DNA from: Streptosporangium canum
GTDB taxonomy: Bacteria > Actinomycetota > Actinomycetes > Streptosporangiales > Streptosporangiaceae
NCBI RefSeq assembly: GCF_900113865.1
Contig: NZ_FOQY01000032.1
Coordinates: 1 to 64,000, forward strand
Direction: 5' to 3'
DNA: 64,000 bases
In this document: positions 30,185 through 39,064 of the stretch, in pieces
Layout of the letters: each line of letters opens with the position of its first letter
Numbering within the stretch: the first letter of the stretch is position 1
Notes under the pieces: model-generated
What the model was told of the DNA's origin: nothing
The model's input: the letters and a program-made list of their open reading frames with translations, nothing else
Database searches by the model: none
Program-made: the position numbers and the translations under genes

Positions 30185-32581
30185 TCAGGAGCCGTGTGGC
30201 CCGGAGCCGGGCGAGGCCGGCGCGGACGGCGGGTGCCGGCGCGGCTCGATCCTGGCCGGCAGCCGTATCGCCAGCAGGAGGGACAGGAGCCCGGCGGCGC
30301 CCCCGGCGGCGACCAGGGAGAGGGCGGGCCAGAGGGGGTCCTGCCCCCGGTCGCTCTCCGTGTCCCCGGCATAGGGCACGGCGCCGGATGGTGGTGGCAG
30401 GACCGACTCGGCCAGCCGGGCGGCCGCCGGCGCCGGGGAGTCGAAGTCCTCCGATGCCAGCCTGCCGGGGTCGATGGATCGGCCGACCGTGTCCAGTGCG
30501 TCGCACAGCGCGCGGTCACCGGCCTGGTTGCACAGAACGAGCAGCGAGCGGCTCGGCAGCACGGCGGGCGCTTCCGCTCGGGGATAACCGCTGTCGCGGG
30601 CGACCTCGCGGGGCACGATGGCGGCCTGCACCGCCTTGTCCCGGAGAGCGCGCAGTGGGTCGAGCGCCGGGACGGTCTCCAGACGCAGCCCGGGATGGCG
30701 CTGACGCAGGATCTGCTCAGGCCCCTCCCGAGAGGGCCGCTCCCGAGAGGACCCTTCCTGAGAGGTGTCCGGCACCGAGATCCGGACCTCCTCGTCGGGA
30801 TGTGCGAAGGCCGCCGTTAACTTCTCCGGCTTGATCAGACCGGCGTCGTAGACCAGGACGTCCTGGTTCGGGACCGGGATGGCGGCGACCGCGGAGAACC
30901 CCTGCGCCGCCAGCGGATTCGCCGGCCACGTCGGCAGGGCGCCCAGGAGGGCGGGATCCGCGGGAGGGATCTTCACGAGGACCACGGCCGGCTCCGCGAC
31001 GGGTGCGGTCTCGGCGGGGGTGTCGCTCAGCCGGATCTCGGACCGGTAGCCCGTCCGCCGGATGACCTCGGCCACGAGGTCCCTGGCGAACGCGTCCTCC
31101 CGTCCGGACGGGGCCTGGACGACGACCGTGCCCGATTCCGGCCCGGCCGCGTCCCCCATGGCGGGGGGATCACCCCCGGGAGCGCGCAACATCGCGACGG
31201 CACCGGTGCCGATCAAGGTGATGGCCAGTGTCGCGAAAGCCACGACCACGGAGACCTTGCCGTTCAGGCCCCAGCCGGACAGGAGCCGTCTTTCGCGGTC
31301 GGCCTGTTCCAGCCCGCCGAGCGCGGCCCGCATCAAGGGCGGTGCGGCGGCCGGGACCTGGCCCGTGGCGGCCGTCGCCTGGCCCTTGGCGGCCCGGATC
31401 TGGCCCGTGGTGCCCGGGGTCTGGCCCGTGGTGCCCGGGGTCTGGCCCACGGCGACCTTCGGCCGGTAGGGCACGGTCGCCCCGGCCCTCGGGACCGCCC
31501 CGGCTCCCGGGACCGCCCCGGCCCTTGGGACCGCCCCGGCTCCCGGGACGCTGCCGCCTCCTCCCGGAACCGGCTCACCATCCCCGGAACCGGGCACGCT
31601 GGGGCCGGGCAAGGCCTTTCGCCGCCCCGCCGCGACGCCCGTGTCCGCACCGGGGCCCCCTGTCCGAGGGTCCTCCAAGACCGGGTGCTCCGGCTTCCAC
31701 CACACGCCGGTGGCGCCTGGGGGCAGCAGTCCGGAGCCGGCGTTCTCGAGCATCCGTGCGGCGTCCGGTAGGTCCTCGGGGCCGAACGACAGCGGATCGG
31801 TCAGCCCGGCGAGCCCCCGCAGCATGTCCGCGAGCCGGACCTCGGGCCGGGCCAGCAGGCCCAGGCACACGTTCGCCCGGCCGTCCCGCCAGGTGATCTC
31901 CGTTCCGTGGCCCCACCGCACCTCGTAGGCGTTCTCCGGCGCGTGCCGCGCGAAGGACAGCCTGATCTTGTGCCGGGCCGTGCTGCTGGTCCAGGTCGCC
32001 GCGGTCAGCCTCGTCCGCATGCCGTACGGCAGGAGCGCGGCGACGGTGTCCAGAAAGCGCAACCGTTCGATCATGGGAACTCTGTCCGCGCCCACCACGC
32101 AGACGGGGCGCCCGGTCAGCAGCAGCGCGGCGGCGCACCGCGCGTCCGGCCCGGGGACGAGGGGCGTGGGGTCGAACTCCGGCACGGATACGGCCAGGGG
32201 ACGGGACGGGGTCACCGGCAGGGCCGCGAGGGCGCGGTAGAGCGCCTCGTAGGACACCCGGTGGGCGGCCAGCTTCTGGTACGGGACGTAGAACCAGCGG
32301 GTGTAGACGATCTTGCGATTGGTGGCGTCCCGGTGCCCGGACCACTCCTGGACCGCGAGCACGATGTGGCGCGACACCTGCTCGCGCTCCCTGGTCGCCG
32401 CGACCGCGATCGTCACCTGGGGCAGATCCGCCGAGAGGCCCGTGGCGTGCCTGCTCCTGATCTCCTCGAAGACCTCGGGCCCGAGGCGGTCGTCGCTCCA
32501 GTCGAGCAGCTCGTAGTCGTCGTGGGCGCCGGGCCGCTTCCCCTCCAGCGCCCACTCGAATTCGATCTCGCGGTCGGTCAC
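30185..32581 (-). CDS. Membrane protein: unrecognised cytosolic domain plus extracytoplasmic solute-binding-like domain
   Basis: A 798-aa protein read from GTG 32581, which overlaps the stop of the GTPase-like gene. Residues 1-320 form an alpha/beta domain I cannot name (VTIAVAATREREQVSRHIVL; RKIVYTRWFYVPYQKL; PMIERLRFLDTVAALLPYGM). A Gly/Ala/Pro/Gln-rich linker follows at about 330-455 (GAVPRAGAVPGAGAV; VGQTPGTTGQTPGTTGQ), then a membrane helix near 475-500 (VSVVVAFATLAITLIGTGAV). The next ~200 residues look like a type 2 periplasmic binding fold, and a second helix lies near the end (LWPALSLVAAGGAAGLLSLL). This suggests a sensor joining outside ligand to an inside GTPase partner. Confidence 0.65.
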   Translation of the reverse strand: MTDREIEFEWALEGKRPGAHDDYELLDWSDDRLGPEVFEEIRSRHATGLSADLPQVTIAVAATREREQVSRHIVLAVQEWSGHRDATNRKIVYTRWFYVPYQKLAAHRVSYEALYRALAALPVTPSRPLAVSVPEFDPTPLVPGPDARCAAALLLTGRPVCVVGADRVPMIERLRFLDTVAALLPYGMRTRLTAATWTSSTARHKIRLSFARHAPENAYEVRWGHGTEITWRDGRANVCLGLLARPEVRLADMLRGLAGLTDPLSFGPEDLPDAARMLENAGSGLLPPGATGVWWKPEHPVLEDPRTGGPGADTGVAAGRRKALPGPSVPGSGDGEPVPGGGGSVPGAGAVPRAGAVPGAGAVPRAGATVPYRPKVAVGQTPGTTGQTPGTTGQIRAAKGQATAATGQVPAAAPPLMRAALGGLEQADRERRLLSGWGLNGKVSVVVAFATLAITLIGTGAVAMLRAPGGDPPAMGDAAGPESGTVVVQAPSGREDAFARDLVAEVIRRTGYRSEIRLSDTPAETAPVAEPAVVLVKIPPADPALLGALPTWPANPLAAQGFSAVAAIPVPNQDVLVYDAGLIKPEKLTAAFAHPDEEVRISVPDTSQEGSSRERPSREGPEQILRQRHPGLRLETVPALDPLRALRDKAVQAAIVPREVARDSGYPRAEAPAVLPSRSLLVLCNQAGDRALCDALDTVGRSIDPGRLASEDFDSPAPAAARLAESVLPPPSGAVPYAGDTESDRGQDPLWPALSLVAAGGAAGLLSLLLAIRLPARIEPRRHPPSAPASPGSGPHGS

Positions 32582-33600
32582 GAGACCCCCGTCGCCGGCC
32601 GGATCGCGGCGAGCCGCTGCCCCAGCCAGAGCATGGGCTCCACCACGTTGATCGGATGCAACCGCCCCCGGATGCGTGAGTCCTCGTCCGCCTCTCCGGG
32701 GACCATGTTCTGGAAGTCGTCCCAGTCGAAACGCTTCGTGCGCCGGTCCACGTAGAAGCCGATCGAGGACGTGGCGAAGAAGCGGATCCGATCCGGGTGG
32801 AAGAACTGGTCGAGCGACTTGAGCACCATGTCGGCGTTGCCGCTGGCCGACACCTGGCACAGCTCGTGGAACAGCTCCCGTGCGTCCTCACTGGTCACCC
32901 GGGGCAGCCGGTACGGATCGTCGATGTCCACGCTGAGCAGCCGTCGCCTCTCCGCCGTCTCCAGCACCCGGGGATCGTCGAACTTGGTGACGCACACGGC
33001 GATGTGGTGCGGCAGCTTCCCGTCGGCGAACTCGCCGGCGGCGAGCATCCGCTCGGCGAGCCGGGTGAGCGGGGCGTGCATGTGGTCGAAGGCGTCCCCG
33101 AAGGTGAACTCCCTGATCGGGTCGTAGAGGAAGACGATGCCTCGGCTCTGCTCAAGGTTGTCCAGCAGCTCCTGCCGGCGTGGGTCTCCCGAGCCGTCCG
33201 GAGCGCTCGGGCCGCCCGCCGGGCGCCGTCCCGTGCCGAACAACCCTCCGGGAGCGTCGATCATGCCGATGCCTATCCGGGCCGGTGGCCCCGGCTTGGC
33301 CTTCCTGCCCCAGAAACCGGGCTTGCGGACAGCGGGGCCGATCAGCGTCCAGTGATAGCGCTCCAGGGCCATGCTCGCTTCGGGGAACAGCTTGCCCCGC
33401 AACAGGGCGTTGGTCTTCTCGATCAGGTAGTCCGACGACGCGGGATCGGATCCGATGATCTTCCAGTCGTCGTCGCGCTTGGTCAGGGCGATGAACAACG
33501 CCGCCAGCAGAGTGGTTTTGCCGCTGCCGGGAGCGCCCCACATGGCGATGTTGTGATCGGGACGTTCCCGGCTCGGATCGGGCTGCATGCGCGTCGTCAC
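32578..33600 (-). CDS. P-loop GTPase-like protein
   Basis: A 340-aa cytosolic NTPase read from GTG 33600 (VTTRMQPDPSRERPDHN), overlapping the upstream stop. Walker A/G1 is MWGAPGSGKTTLLAALF near residue 22-38, a G3-like IGMIDAPGGLFG lies near 120, and CVTKFDDP near 195 resembles the N/T-K-x-D guanine-specificity motif. It resembles TRAFAC-type small GTPases of actinobacterial multi-gene conflict or signalling systems. The tight overlaps on both sides argue that all three proteins act together, with this one as the switch. Confidence 0.72.
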   Translation of the reverse strand: MTTRMQPDPSRERPDHNIAMWGAPGSGKTTLLAALFIALTKRDDDWKIIGSDPASSDYLIEKTNALLRGKLFPEASMALERYHWTLIGPAVRKPGFWGRKAKPGPPARIGIGMIDAPGGLFGTGRRPAGGPSAPDGSGDPRRQELLDNLEQSRGIVFLYDPIREFTFGDAFDHMHAPLTRLAERMLAAGEFADGKLPHHIAVCVTKFDDPRVLETAERRRLLSVDIDDPYRLPRVTSEDARELFHELCQVSASGNADMVLKSLDQFFHPDRIRFFATSSIGFYVDRRTKRFDWDDFQNMVPGEADEDSRIRGRLHPINVVEPMLWLGQRLAAIRPATGVS

Positions 33601-35021
33601 TCCGTTTCGTCGAGCAGGGGGAACGGGAAATGCACGGGGGAGGGGGCGACCAGGCCGAGATCGGCGGCCAGGCCGCGCACGTCCACCGCCTCCAGGTGGG
33701 CCAGAGCCGCCGCACCGATCCGGTGCCACGCCTGGTGCGCCTGGTCGGCGGGCTGGTCGCAGATCGCGCCCAGCACCGTGCTCTGCCGCTGCCCCAGGGC
33801 GGTGATCAGCTTCCGCCAGTCGTGCCGGTGGGGGCAGGGCAGGATCCTGGACTGGTCGGTGCGGGCCGGGTGCGGCGGGCGGCCTCCGACCGTGAGGATG
33901 ACGGCGGGCGTCGGATCCGCCCGGCCGAGCCGTTCGACCACCACGGCGAGCATGTCCTCGAGCTGCGCCGCGTGGGGGTGGTACGGATATCCCCTGGCCA
34001 CCGCTCCCTGCTCCTCCAGCGCGCCGAGCGCGTTCAGGGCCTCTCCCGCGCCGGTCTCCCAGGCCGCGACCCGCACCGGGAACTCCGGCGCCGACAGGTC
34101 GTAGGAGTGCGCCGCGTAGGCGAGAAGGGAGACCCGGAGCAGGTCGCCGAGCCCGCCGGAGGCAGAGCTGATCATCTGGCGGGCCCGGCTCAGCCGTTCC
34201 GCGACCTGGTCGTCCGCTCCGCAGACCTCCACCGCGCAGACGAGATGCGTCGGGCCGGCGCCCCCCGCCGGCCGATCCGGGAGCGCGGCGACGAGCTGGT
34301 CCCAGTCCCGGGGGTCGGGCGAGAGCGCGGGCAGGCCGGTGAACCGTACCCGGCCGGGCCGTACCAGCTCGGCGGTCACCTCATACCGGCCGGGCGCGAC
34401 CGGGGCGGACTGGACGGACAGCAGCCGCGGCTTCGGACCCTGCCAGGTGACCACGGCGAACGCGGTGCCGTGCGCGCCCGCGGCTTCGCAGCGCAGGGCG
34501 ACCCGGGTCCGGGCCCCCGGGCGGGAGCCGAGGGGGAAGAGCTGCCTGCTGGTCAGCCGGGGCCGGCCGGCAGCCGAGTCGGCGAGGACGACGACCAGCT
34601 CGTACGACCTGGTCAGCGGGTCGTCCGCGATGACCTCCCGGATCAGTGCGGCGATCGGGGCTTCGGTCCGCAGCACCTGCGCGGCGGGATGCGCCGCGCG
34701 CAGCCAGGCGAGGGCCTGCTCGGCCCTCGGATCGGCGGAGGACGCGGCTACGAGGATCACGTCGGCGGAGGACGAGGAGGCGCGGGCCGTACGGAGCACG
34801 GCCTCCCGGGTCCTGGCGTCCCAGCCGCGTTCGCCCGCGAGGTCCGGCCAGGTCGCCGACCAGCTCCGGCCGTGGGGGCGACCGTTGTCGTCCCGATGGA
34901 GCAGGAACGTGACGACGCCGTCGGCGGCGACCTCCACCAGGGTGAGGCGATCGGTGTCGGCGAGGTCGGCCAGGGCCTGGGCGATCGCTTTCCTGTTCAG
35001 ATCCCTGTCGGGCTCCGGCAC
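33597..35021 (-). CDS. Unrecognised protein, first gene of GTPase operon
   Basis: A 474-aa soluble protein starting at GTG 35021 (MPEPDRDLNRKAIAQALADL). It has alternating strands and helices but no catalytic motif I recognise; repeated hydrophobic strand patterns (TRSYELVVVLADSAAG; GPTHLVCAVEVCGADDQ; TPAVILTVGGRPPH) suggest several alpha/beta domains, one possibly vWA-like. The C-terminus has HRHDWRKLITALGQ. Its stop overlaps the GTPase-like gene by 4 nt. It is divergent from the DUF4407 gene across a 261-bp promoter region. Confidence 0.6.
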   Translation of the reverse strand: MPEPDRDLNRKAIAQALADLADTDRLTLVEVAADGVVTFLLHRDDNGRPHGRSWSATWPDLAGERGWDARTREAVLRTARASSSSADVILVAASSADPRAEQALAWLRAAHPAAQVLRTEAPIAALIREVIADDPLTRSYELVVVLADSAAGRPRLTSRQLFPLGSRPGARTRVALRCEAAGAHGTAFAVVTWQGPKPRLLSVQSAPVAPGRYEVTAELVRPGRVRFTGLPALSPDPRDWDQLVAALPDRPAGGAGPTHLVCAVEVCGADDQVAERLSRARQMISSASGGLGDLLRVSLLAYAAHSYDLSAPEFPVRVAAWETGAGEALNALGALEEQGAVARGYPYHPHAAQLEDMLAVVVERLGRADPTPAVILTVGGRPPHPARTDQSRILPCPHRHDWRKLITALGQRQSTVLGAICDQPADQAHQAWHRIGAAALAHLEAVDVRGLAADLGLVAPSPVHFPFPLLDETE

Positions 35022-35282
35022 GAGGAGTTCTCCATAGGTATGTCGTATTAGCTGTGCTGCGTCCCTGGCGTCCCGATTAGTCGGCGTATATAACCTTGGG
35101 GAGTGTTGCTGGGGCGAGGTGTCGTGTCGGGCATCCTCAATGAAATTCTATTGGGCATCTGTAAATGCGATATTGGGCGCCTATGATATCCCCTCCGGAG
35201 GGCCGGTGCCGATATCCCCTTCGGAGCCCGGCGCCGTTCCAGTCGGCGCCGACGCGGTGAGACTCCCTTTCCGAGGAGGAGC
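35022..35282. promoter_or_regulatory. Divergent promoter region with tandem repeat
   Basis: This region separates the GTPase operon from DUF4407 and the kinase. It is relatively AT-rich (35100-35190) and contains a 26/25-bp tandem repeat (35185-35210 and 35211-35235, both starting GATATCCCCT and ending with GCC). ATTGGGC also occurs twice (35151 and 35173). A strong ribosome site GAGGAGGA (35273-35280) precedes ATG 35283. The repeats may be a regulator site shared by both operons. Confidence 0.55.
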
Positions 35283-36683
35283 ATGAGACGTTTCCTGAGC
35301 GCGCTGTCCGCGGGTTTGGTCGCGCTGTCAGGGGCGCGACCCGAGGTTCTCCGGACGTGCCCGACCGAACGCGGCAAGTTCGAGGGCATCGGGGGCGCCG
35401 TCCTCACCACGAGCGTGCTCGCCTTCGTCTCCATGACGTTCGCCCTCAACAGCACGCTCGGCGTCAACGTCGTCGTCGCCGTCGCCGCCGCCCTGCTGTG
35501 GGGCCTGGCGATCCTCAGCCTTGACCGGTGGCTCGTCTCCACCATCAGGGCCGACGCGCCGAACCGCTGGGCGCTGGCCGTGCCGCGCCTCTTCGTCGCC
35601 GTCGTGCTCGGCCTGGTGATCTCCACTCCGCTGGTGCTGCAGGTTTTCAAGGCTGAGATCGACACCCAGATCTCCGAGATGAAACAGCGGCGCGGCGACG
35701 CCTTCGCCGTACAGCAGGAGCAGGGCGCGGTGGGCAAGAGCGTCGGTCAGCTCCGCAAGGAGGTGGCCGATCTGCGGCAGGTGATTTCCTCCGGCGGCGA
35801 GGTTCCCCTTGACATAGAACAGGACTCGAAGATAAAGGCGCTGTCCGTCCAGCGCGCCGATGAGCAGAAGCAGGCGGACAAACACTACAAAGAGTGGCAG
35901 TGTCAGCTCTATGGTGGTCCAAACTGTGTCAAAAAGGGCAATGGTCCACTCGCTCAGGAGAGCCAGCGTGCGTACGAAAAGGACAAGGGACGCATTGAGC
36001 TGCTCACCCGGCAGATAGAGAGCCGAAAGCGGGAGCTGAACGCGACCGGGGAACAGGCCAAGGGGACACGGCTCGCCGCCGCGGAGGAGGCCCTGCCCAA
36101 GGTCCAGCGCCAGCTCGACGCCACGGTCGAGCAGCAGGCCCGGATCCAGCGGTCCTTCGACGAGGACAACCTGGCCACCGACGGGCTGCTCATCCGCCTC
36201 CGGGCGCTCAACGAGCTGACCGGCAAGGACCTCACCCTCAGCATGGCCCGGCTGCTGCTGTTCGCACTGTTCCTGCTCATCGAATGCCTGCCGGTCGCGG
36301 TGAAGCTCATGCAGCGGCCCGGCCTCTATGAGAAGGCGCTCGCGCTCGCCGAGCGCCGGGATCTGGACGGCATGCGCGAGGAGTTCGGCGTCCGCGCCGG
36401 GCCCCGGTCCCGGCCGGCGGAGCCCGGCGGGTCGGACAGCGTCTGGCGCATCTGGTCGCCCCGGGAGGACCCCTCGCGACGGCCCGGCGCCGCCTTCGGG
36501 GAGGAGGCGCGGCCACCCCGGGGACCGAACGGCACCCAGCCCGAGCCGACCGAACCCGGCTACGAGTACGGGCCCCTGGAGGATGAGGCTCTGCGCGGCA
36601 TGACGGACACCCGTGTCCTGCGGAGGCCGGGGCCGGGAGCGGAGCGCTCGGGTGGGATCGAGCTGCTCCCCGACGAGGACTGA
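35283..36683 (+). CDS. DUF4407 membrane protein with coiled coil
   Basis: A 466-aa DUF4407 protein. Three membrane helices lie in the first 125 residues (GGAVLTTSVLAFVSMTFAL; VVVAVAAALLWGLAILSLD; LFVAVVLGLVISTPLVLQVF), a long charged coiled coil extends from about 125 to 300, and a fourth helix lies near 320-340 (LLLFALFLLIECLPVAVKLM). The acidic, Pro/Arg-rich tail is probably cytosolic. DUF4407 proteins are common next to signalling and conflict genes in actinobacteria, role unknown. The kinase gene follows after 9 nt; the tail could be its substrate (inference). Confidence 0.85.
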   Translation: MRRFLSALSAGLVALSGARPEVLRTCPTERGKFEGIGGAVLTTSVLAFVSMTFALNSTLGVNVVVAVAAALLWGLAILSLDRWLVSTIRADAPNRWALAVPRLFVAVVLGLVISTPLVLQVFKAEIDTQISEMKQRRGDAFAVQQEQGAVGKSVGQLRKEVADLRQVISSGGEVPLDIEQDSKIKALSVQRADEQKQADKHYKEWQCQLYGGPNCVKKGNGPLAQESQRAYEKDKGRIELLTRQIESRKRELNATGEQAKGTRLAAAEEALPKVQRQLDATVEQQARIQRSFDEDNLATDGLLIRLRALNELTGKDLTLSMARLLLFALFLLIECLPVAVKLMQRPGLYEKALALAERRDLDGMREEFGVRAGPRSRPAEPGGSDSVWRIWSPREDPSRRPGAAFGEEARPPRGPNGTQPEPTEPGYEYGPLEDEALRGMTDTRVLRRPGPGAERSGGIELLPDED

Positions 36684-36692
36684 GGCCACCGG

Positions 36693-38270
36693 ATGACGGC
36701 ACGACTCGTCCAGGGCCGGTACGAGCTGAGGTCCCGGCTCGGCAGAGGCGGCATGGGCACGGTGTGGCTCGCCTGGGACCGGACGCTGCGGCGGTCCGTC
36801 GCGCTCAAAGAGGTCGTGCTGGCGCCGTACGGCGAGGACATGGCCGTACGGCGGGAGAGGGCGCTGCGCGAAGCGCGTGCCGCCGCGCGGATCCGTCATC
36901 CGGCGGTCGTCGACATCTACGACGCCTTCATGGACGACGGATCGCCGTGGATCGTCATGGCCTACATCGAGGGCACGTCGCTGGACCACCGGATCGAGCG
37001 GCAGGCCCTCTCCCGGCGGGAGATCCTCTCCGAGCGGGAGATCGCCCGGATGGGACGCGAGGTGCTGGCCGGGCTGGTCGCCGTGCACGGCGCACAGGTG
37101 CTGCACCGGGACGTCAAACCGGCCAACATCATCATCGATCCCGACGACCGGGTCTTCCTGGTCGATTTCGGTATCGCGCGGATCTCCGGGGAGAGCGGCC
37201 TCACTGCGACCAACATGCTGCTGGGAACCGTCGAGTTCATGGCGCCGGAACGGATCGACGGGCACGCGGTGGGGCCGGCGTCGGACCTGTGGTCGCTGGG
37301 AGTGACGTTGTTCTGCGCACTGGAGGGCTACTCGCCGTTCCTCCGTGACGGCCCGCTCGAAACGGCGCGGGCGGTCGCCGCCGGGCGTCCTCCGCGCTTC
37401 CGGCGACCGGGTCCGCTCGCCGACGCGATCGCCGGGCTGCTCGTCACCGCCCCCGCCCGGCGGACGGGGGCGGCCGAGCTGGGGCGGCGGCTGGACACGA
37501 TCCTCGCGGGCCCGGCGTCGTGGCCCAAAGAACGGGATCCGCGGTCCCGTGGGCGGGAGAAGTCGAGCTCGGGGCCGGGCAGGGAGGCGCGGCGTGGAAA
37601 CGATGCGCACGACTTGGGGCCGGGCCGGGAGGCGCGGCGTGGAAACGGTGCGCACGACTTGGGGCCGGGCCGGGAGGCGCGGCGTGGAAACGGTGCGCAC
37701 GACTTGGGGCCGGGCCGGGAGGCGCGGGGCGGAAACGGTGCGCACGGCTCGGGGCCGGGCCGGGGTCGGGATCGGGCAGGGGAAGGCCGCGACGGTGGAA
37801 ACCCGCTGCTCGGTCGGCCCCGTCAGGAGGCCGCCGCCCTGCTCGGCTCGATGGAGCCGAAGGCCGCCGGGCGGCTCCTGAACGGCGCGGCGGAGGCGTC
37901 GGGCGCGGCAGCCGAGGTGCTGGCGTTGCTGCCGCCGCCACGGGCCGCGCGGGTGATCGACCACATGGCCCCGCATCGGGCGGCCAGGCTGGTGGGCGCG
38001 ATGCCTCCCAGCCGGAGCGCGGGCATCCTGGCGTACACGGACGACCGTGTCACGGCCGCCGTCCTCGGCGCGCTCGGCGTCGTCCCCGCCGCGGTCCGCC
38101 TGGTGGAGGCGATGACGGTGCGGCGCGCCTGCCGGGTGCTCGGATACGTGCCGCCCGCCGTCGTCGCGGAACTGCTGTCCGCGACCTCGGACGGCCGTGC
38201 CGATCGGCTTCTCGACGGGCTCAGCCGCGTCGTACGCGACGAGATCGCCCGCCTGGCCGGCGGAGCGTGA
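36693..38270 (+). CDS. Ser/Thr protein kinase with MgtE_N-like C-terminal helices
   Basis: A 525-aa PknB-type kinase. All key motifs are present: G-loop LGRGGMGTVWLA, ATP Lys in VALKEVV, catalytic HRDVKPANIII, metal site VDFGIARISG and PERIDGHAV. Residues about 294-353 are a repeated linker (GPGREARRGNGAHDL four times). The C-terminal ~145 residues have units such as LLGSMEPKAAGRLLNG and IDHMAPHRAARLVGAMPPSR, the superhelical pattern of MgtE_N/FliG-like domains, with no membrane helix. It follows DUF4407 after 9 nt and is probably part of the same pathway. Confidence 0.9.
   Translation: MTARLVQGRYELRSRLGRGGMGTVWLAWDRTLRRSVALKEVVLAPYGEDMAVRRERALREARAAARIRHPAVVDIYDAFMDDGSPWIVMAYIEGTSLDHRIERQALSRREILSEREIARMGREVLAGLVAVHGAQVLHRDVKPANIIIDPDDRVFLVDFGIARISGESGLTATNMLLGTVEFMAPERIDGHAVGPASDLWSLGVTLFCALEGYSPFLRDGPLETARAVAAGRPPRFRRPGPLADAIAGLLVTAPARRTGAAELGRRLDTILAGPASWPKERDPRSRGREKSSSGPGREARRGNDAHDLGPGREARRGNGAHDLGPGREARRGNGAHDLGPGREARGGNGAHGSGPGRGRDRAGEGRDGGNPLLGRPRQEAAALLGSMEPKAAGRLLNGAAEASGAAAEVLALLPPPRAARVIDHMAPHRAARLVGAMPPSRSAGILAYTDDRVTAAVLGALGVVPAAVRLVEAMTVRRACRVLGYVPPAVVAELLSATSDGRADRLLDGLSRVVRDEIARLAGGA
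37572..37751 (+). repeat. 45-bp tandem repeat (4 copies) inside the kinase gene
   Basis: Four in-frame 45-bp units (37572, 37617, 37662 and 37707) encode the 15-aa unit GPGREARRGNGAHDL with minor changes, and a partial fifth unit follows. The near identity of the units at DNA level indicates recent slippage, so copy number probably varies among strains. Confidence 0.93.
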
Positions 38271-38360
38271 CGGCGCCGGGCGTCGTGGCCGGTGCGGGCG
38301 GGGCTCATGGTCTACTAGCCCACATACCGAACGTTTGTTATGAATGTGGCCGGAGGTCCG

Positions 38361-38945
38361 ATGTTCGCCCTTCCCCTCACCGACCGCGCGGAACTGCGGC
38401 CGCTTGAGCCGTGGCTGGCCGAGGAGTTCCTCGCCAACCTCGACCGGGCGCGCGAGCACATCTCGCCGTGGGTGTCGCCGTCGTTCGTCGCCACCGACCT
38501 CGCCGAGGCGCGTGCGGTGCTGCGGCGCTACGCCGACAGGCGGGCACAGGACGCGGGCGGCATCTGGGGGATCTGGCTGGAGGGCACGCTCGTCGGCGGC
38601 GTGCTGTTCGTGTCGTTCGACGCCGCGCTGGGCGTCTGCGAGGCGGGCTGCTGGCTCGAACCCGGCGCGGAGGGGAACGGGCTGATCACCCGCGCCGCCG
38701 AGCGGATCGTCGGCTGGGCGGTGAGCGAGCGCGGCATCCAGCGCGTCGAGTGGCGCACCAACGCCGACAACGCGCGCAGCATCAACGTCGCCAAGCGGCT
38801 GGGCATGACCCGTGACGGCACCCTGCGGCAGGCCTACCCGCGCGAGGGCCGGCGCATCGACATCGAGGTCTGGTCGGTGCTCGCCGACGAGTGGCGCGCC
38901 CGCGAGGCGCGGAGCGACGCGGGCACGGTCGGCTCGGCGAGCTGA
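38361..38945 (+). CDS. GNAT acetyltransferase (RimJ/RimL-like)
   Basis: A 194-aa N-acetyltransferase of the ribosomal-protein type. ATG 38361 follows a CGGAGG site at 38351-38356; an upstream ATG at 38340 lacks one. The fold is visible in order: LRPLEPWLAEEFLANLDRAR, GIWLEGTLVGGVLFV, the acetyl-CoA loop LEPGAEGNGLITRAAERIV and VEWRTNADNARSINVAKRLGM (split). It may act on a protein N-terminus or an antibiotic; context does not tell. Confidence 0.88.
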   Translation: MFALPLTDRAELRPLEPWLAEEFLANLDRAREHISPWVSPSFVATDLAEARAVLRRYADRRAQDAGGIWGIWLEGTLVGGVLFVSFDAALGVCEAGCWLEPGAEGNGLITRAAERIVGWAVSERGIQRVEWRTNADNARSINVAKRLGMTRDGTLRQAYPREGRRIDIEVWSVLADEWRAREARSDAGTVGSAS

Positions 38946-39064
38946 CGCCGGTCTTCCCCCGCCGCCGCGCGGGGCGACCACTCGCGCCCGTCCGGGCCGG
39001 GGGACCCGGGTGACCGCTCGTGCCCGTCCGGGCCGGGGACGAGCGCGAGCTGACGCCGGGAAAC

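Noticed and set aside
32578..33600. Assignment of the GTPase operon to a specific named family such as GAP1-N2/DO-GTPase
   Set aside because: Operon logic is similar, but the N-terminal domain of the 798-aa protein does not show a motif I can match with certainty.
37572..37751. CRISPR-like array (regularly repeated 45-bp units)
   Set aside because: Units are directly adjacent without spacers and in frame within the kinase gene; it is a coding tandem repeat.
38946..39064. Imperfect 25-bp direct repeats (around CCCGTCCGGGCCGGGG)
   Set aside because: Low-complexity GC-rich repeats between convergent genes with no further structure; not informative.
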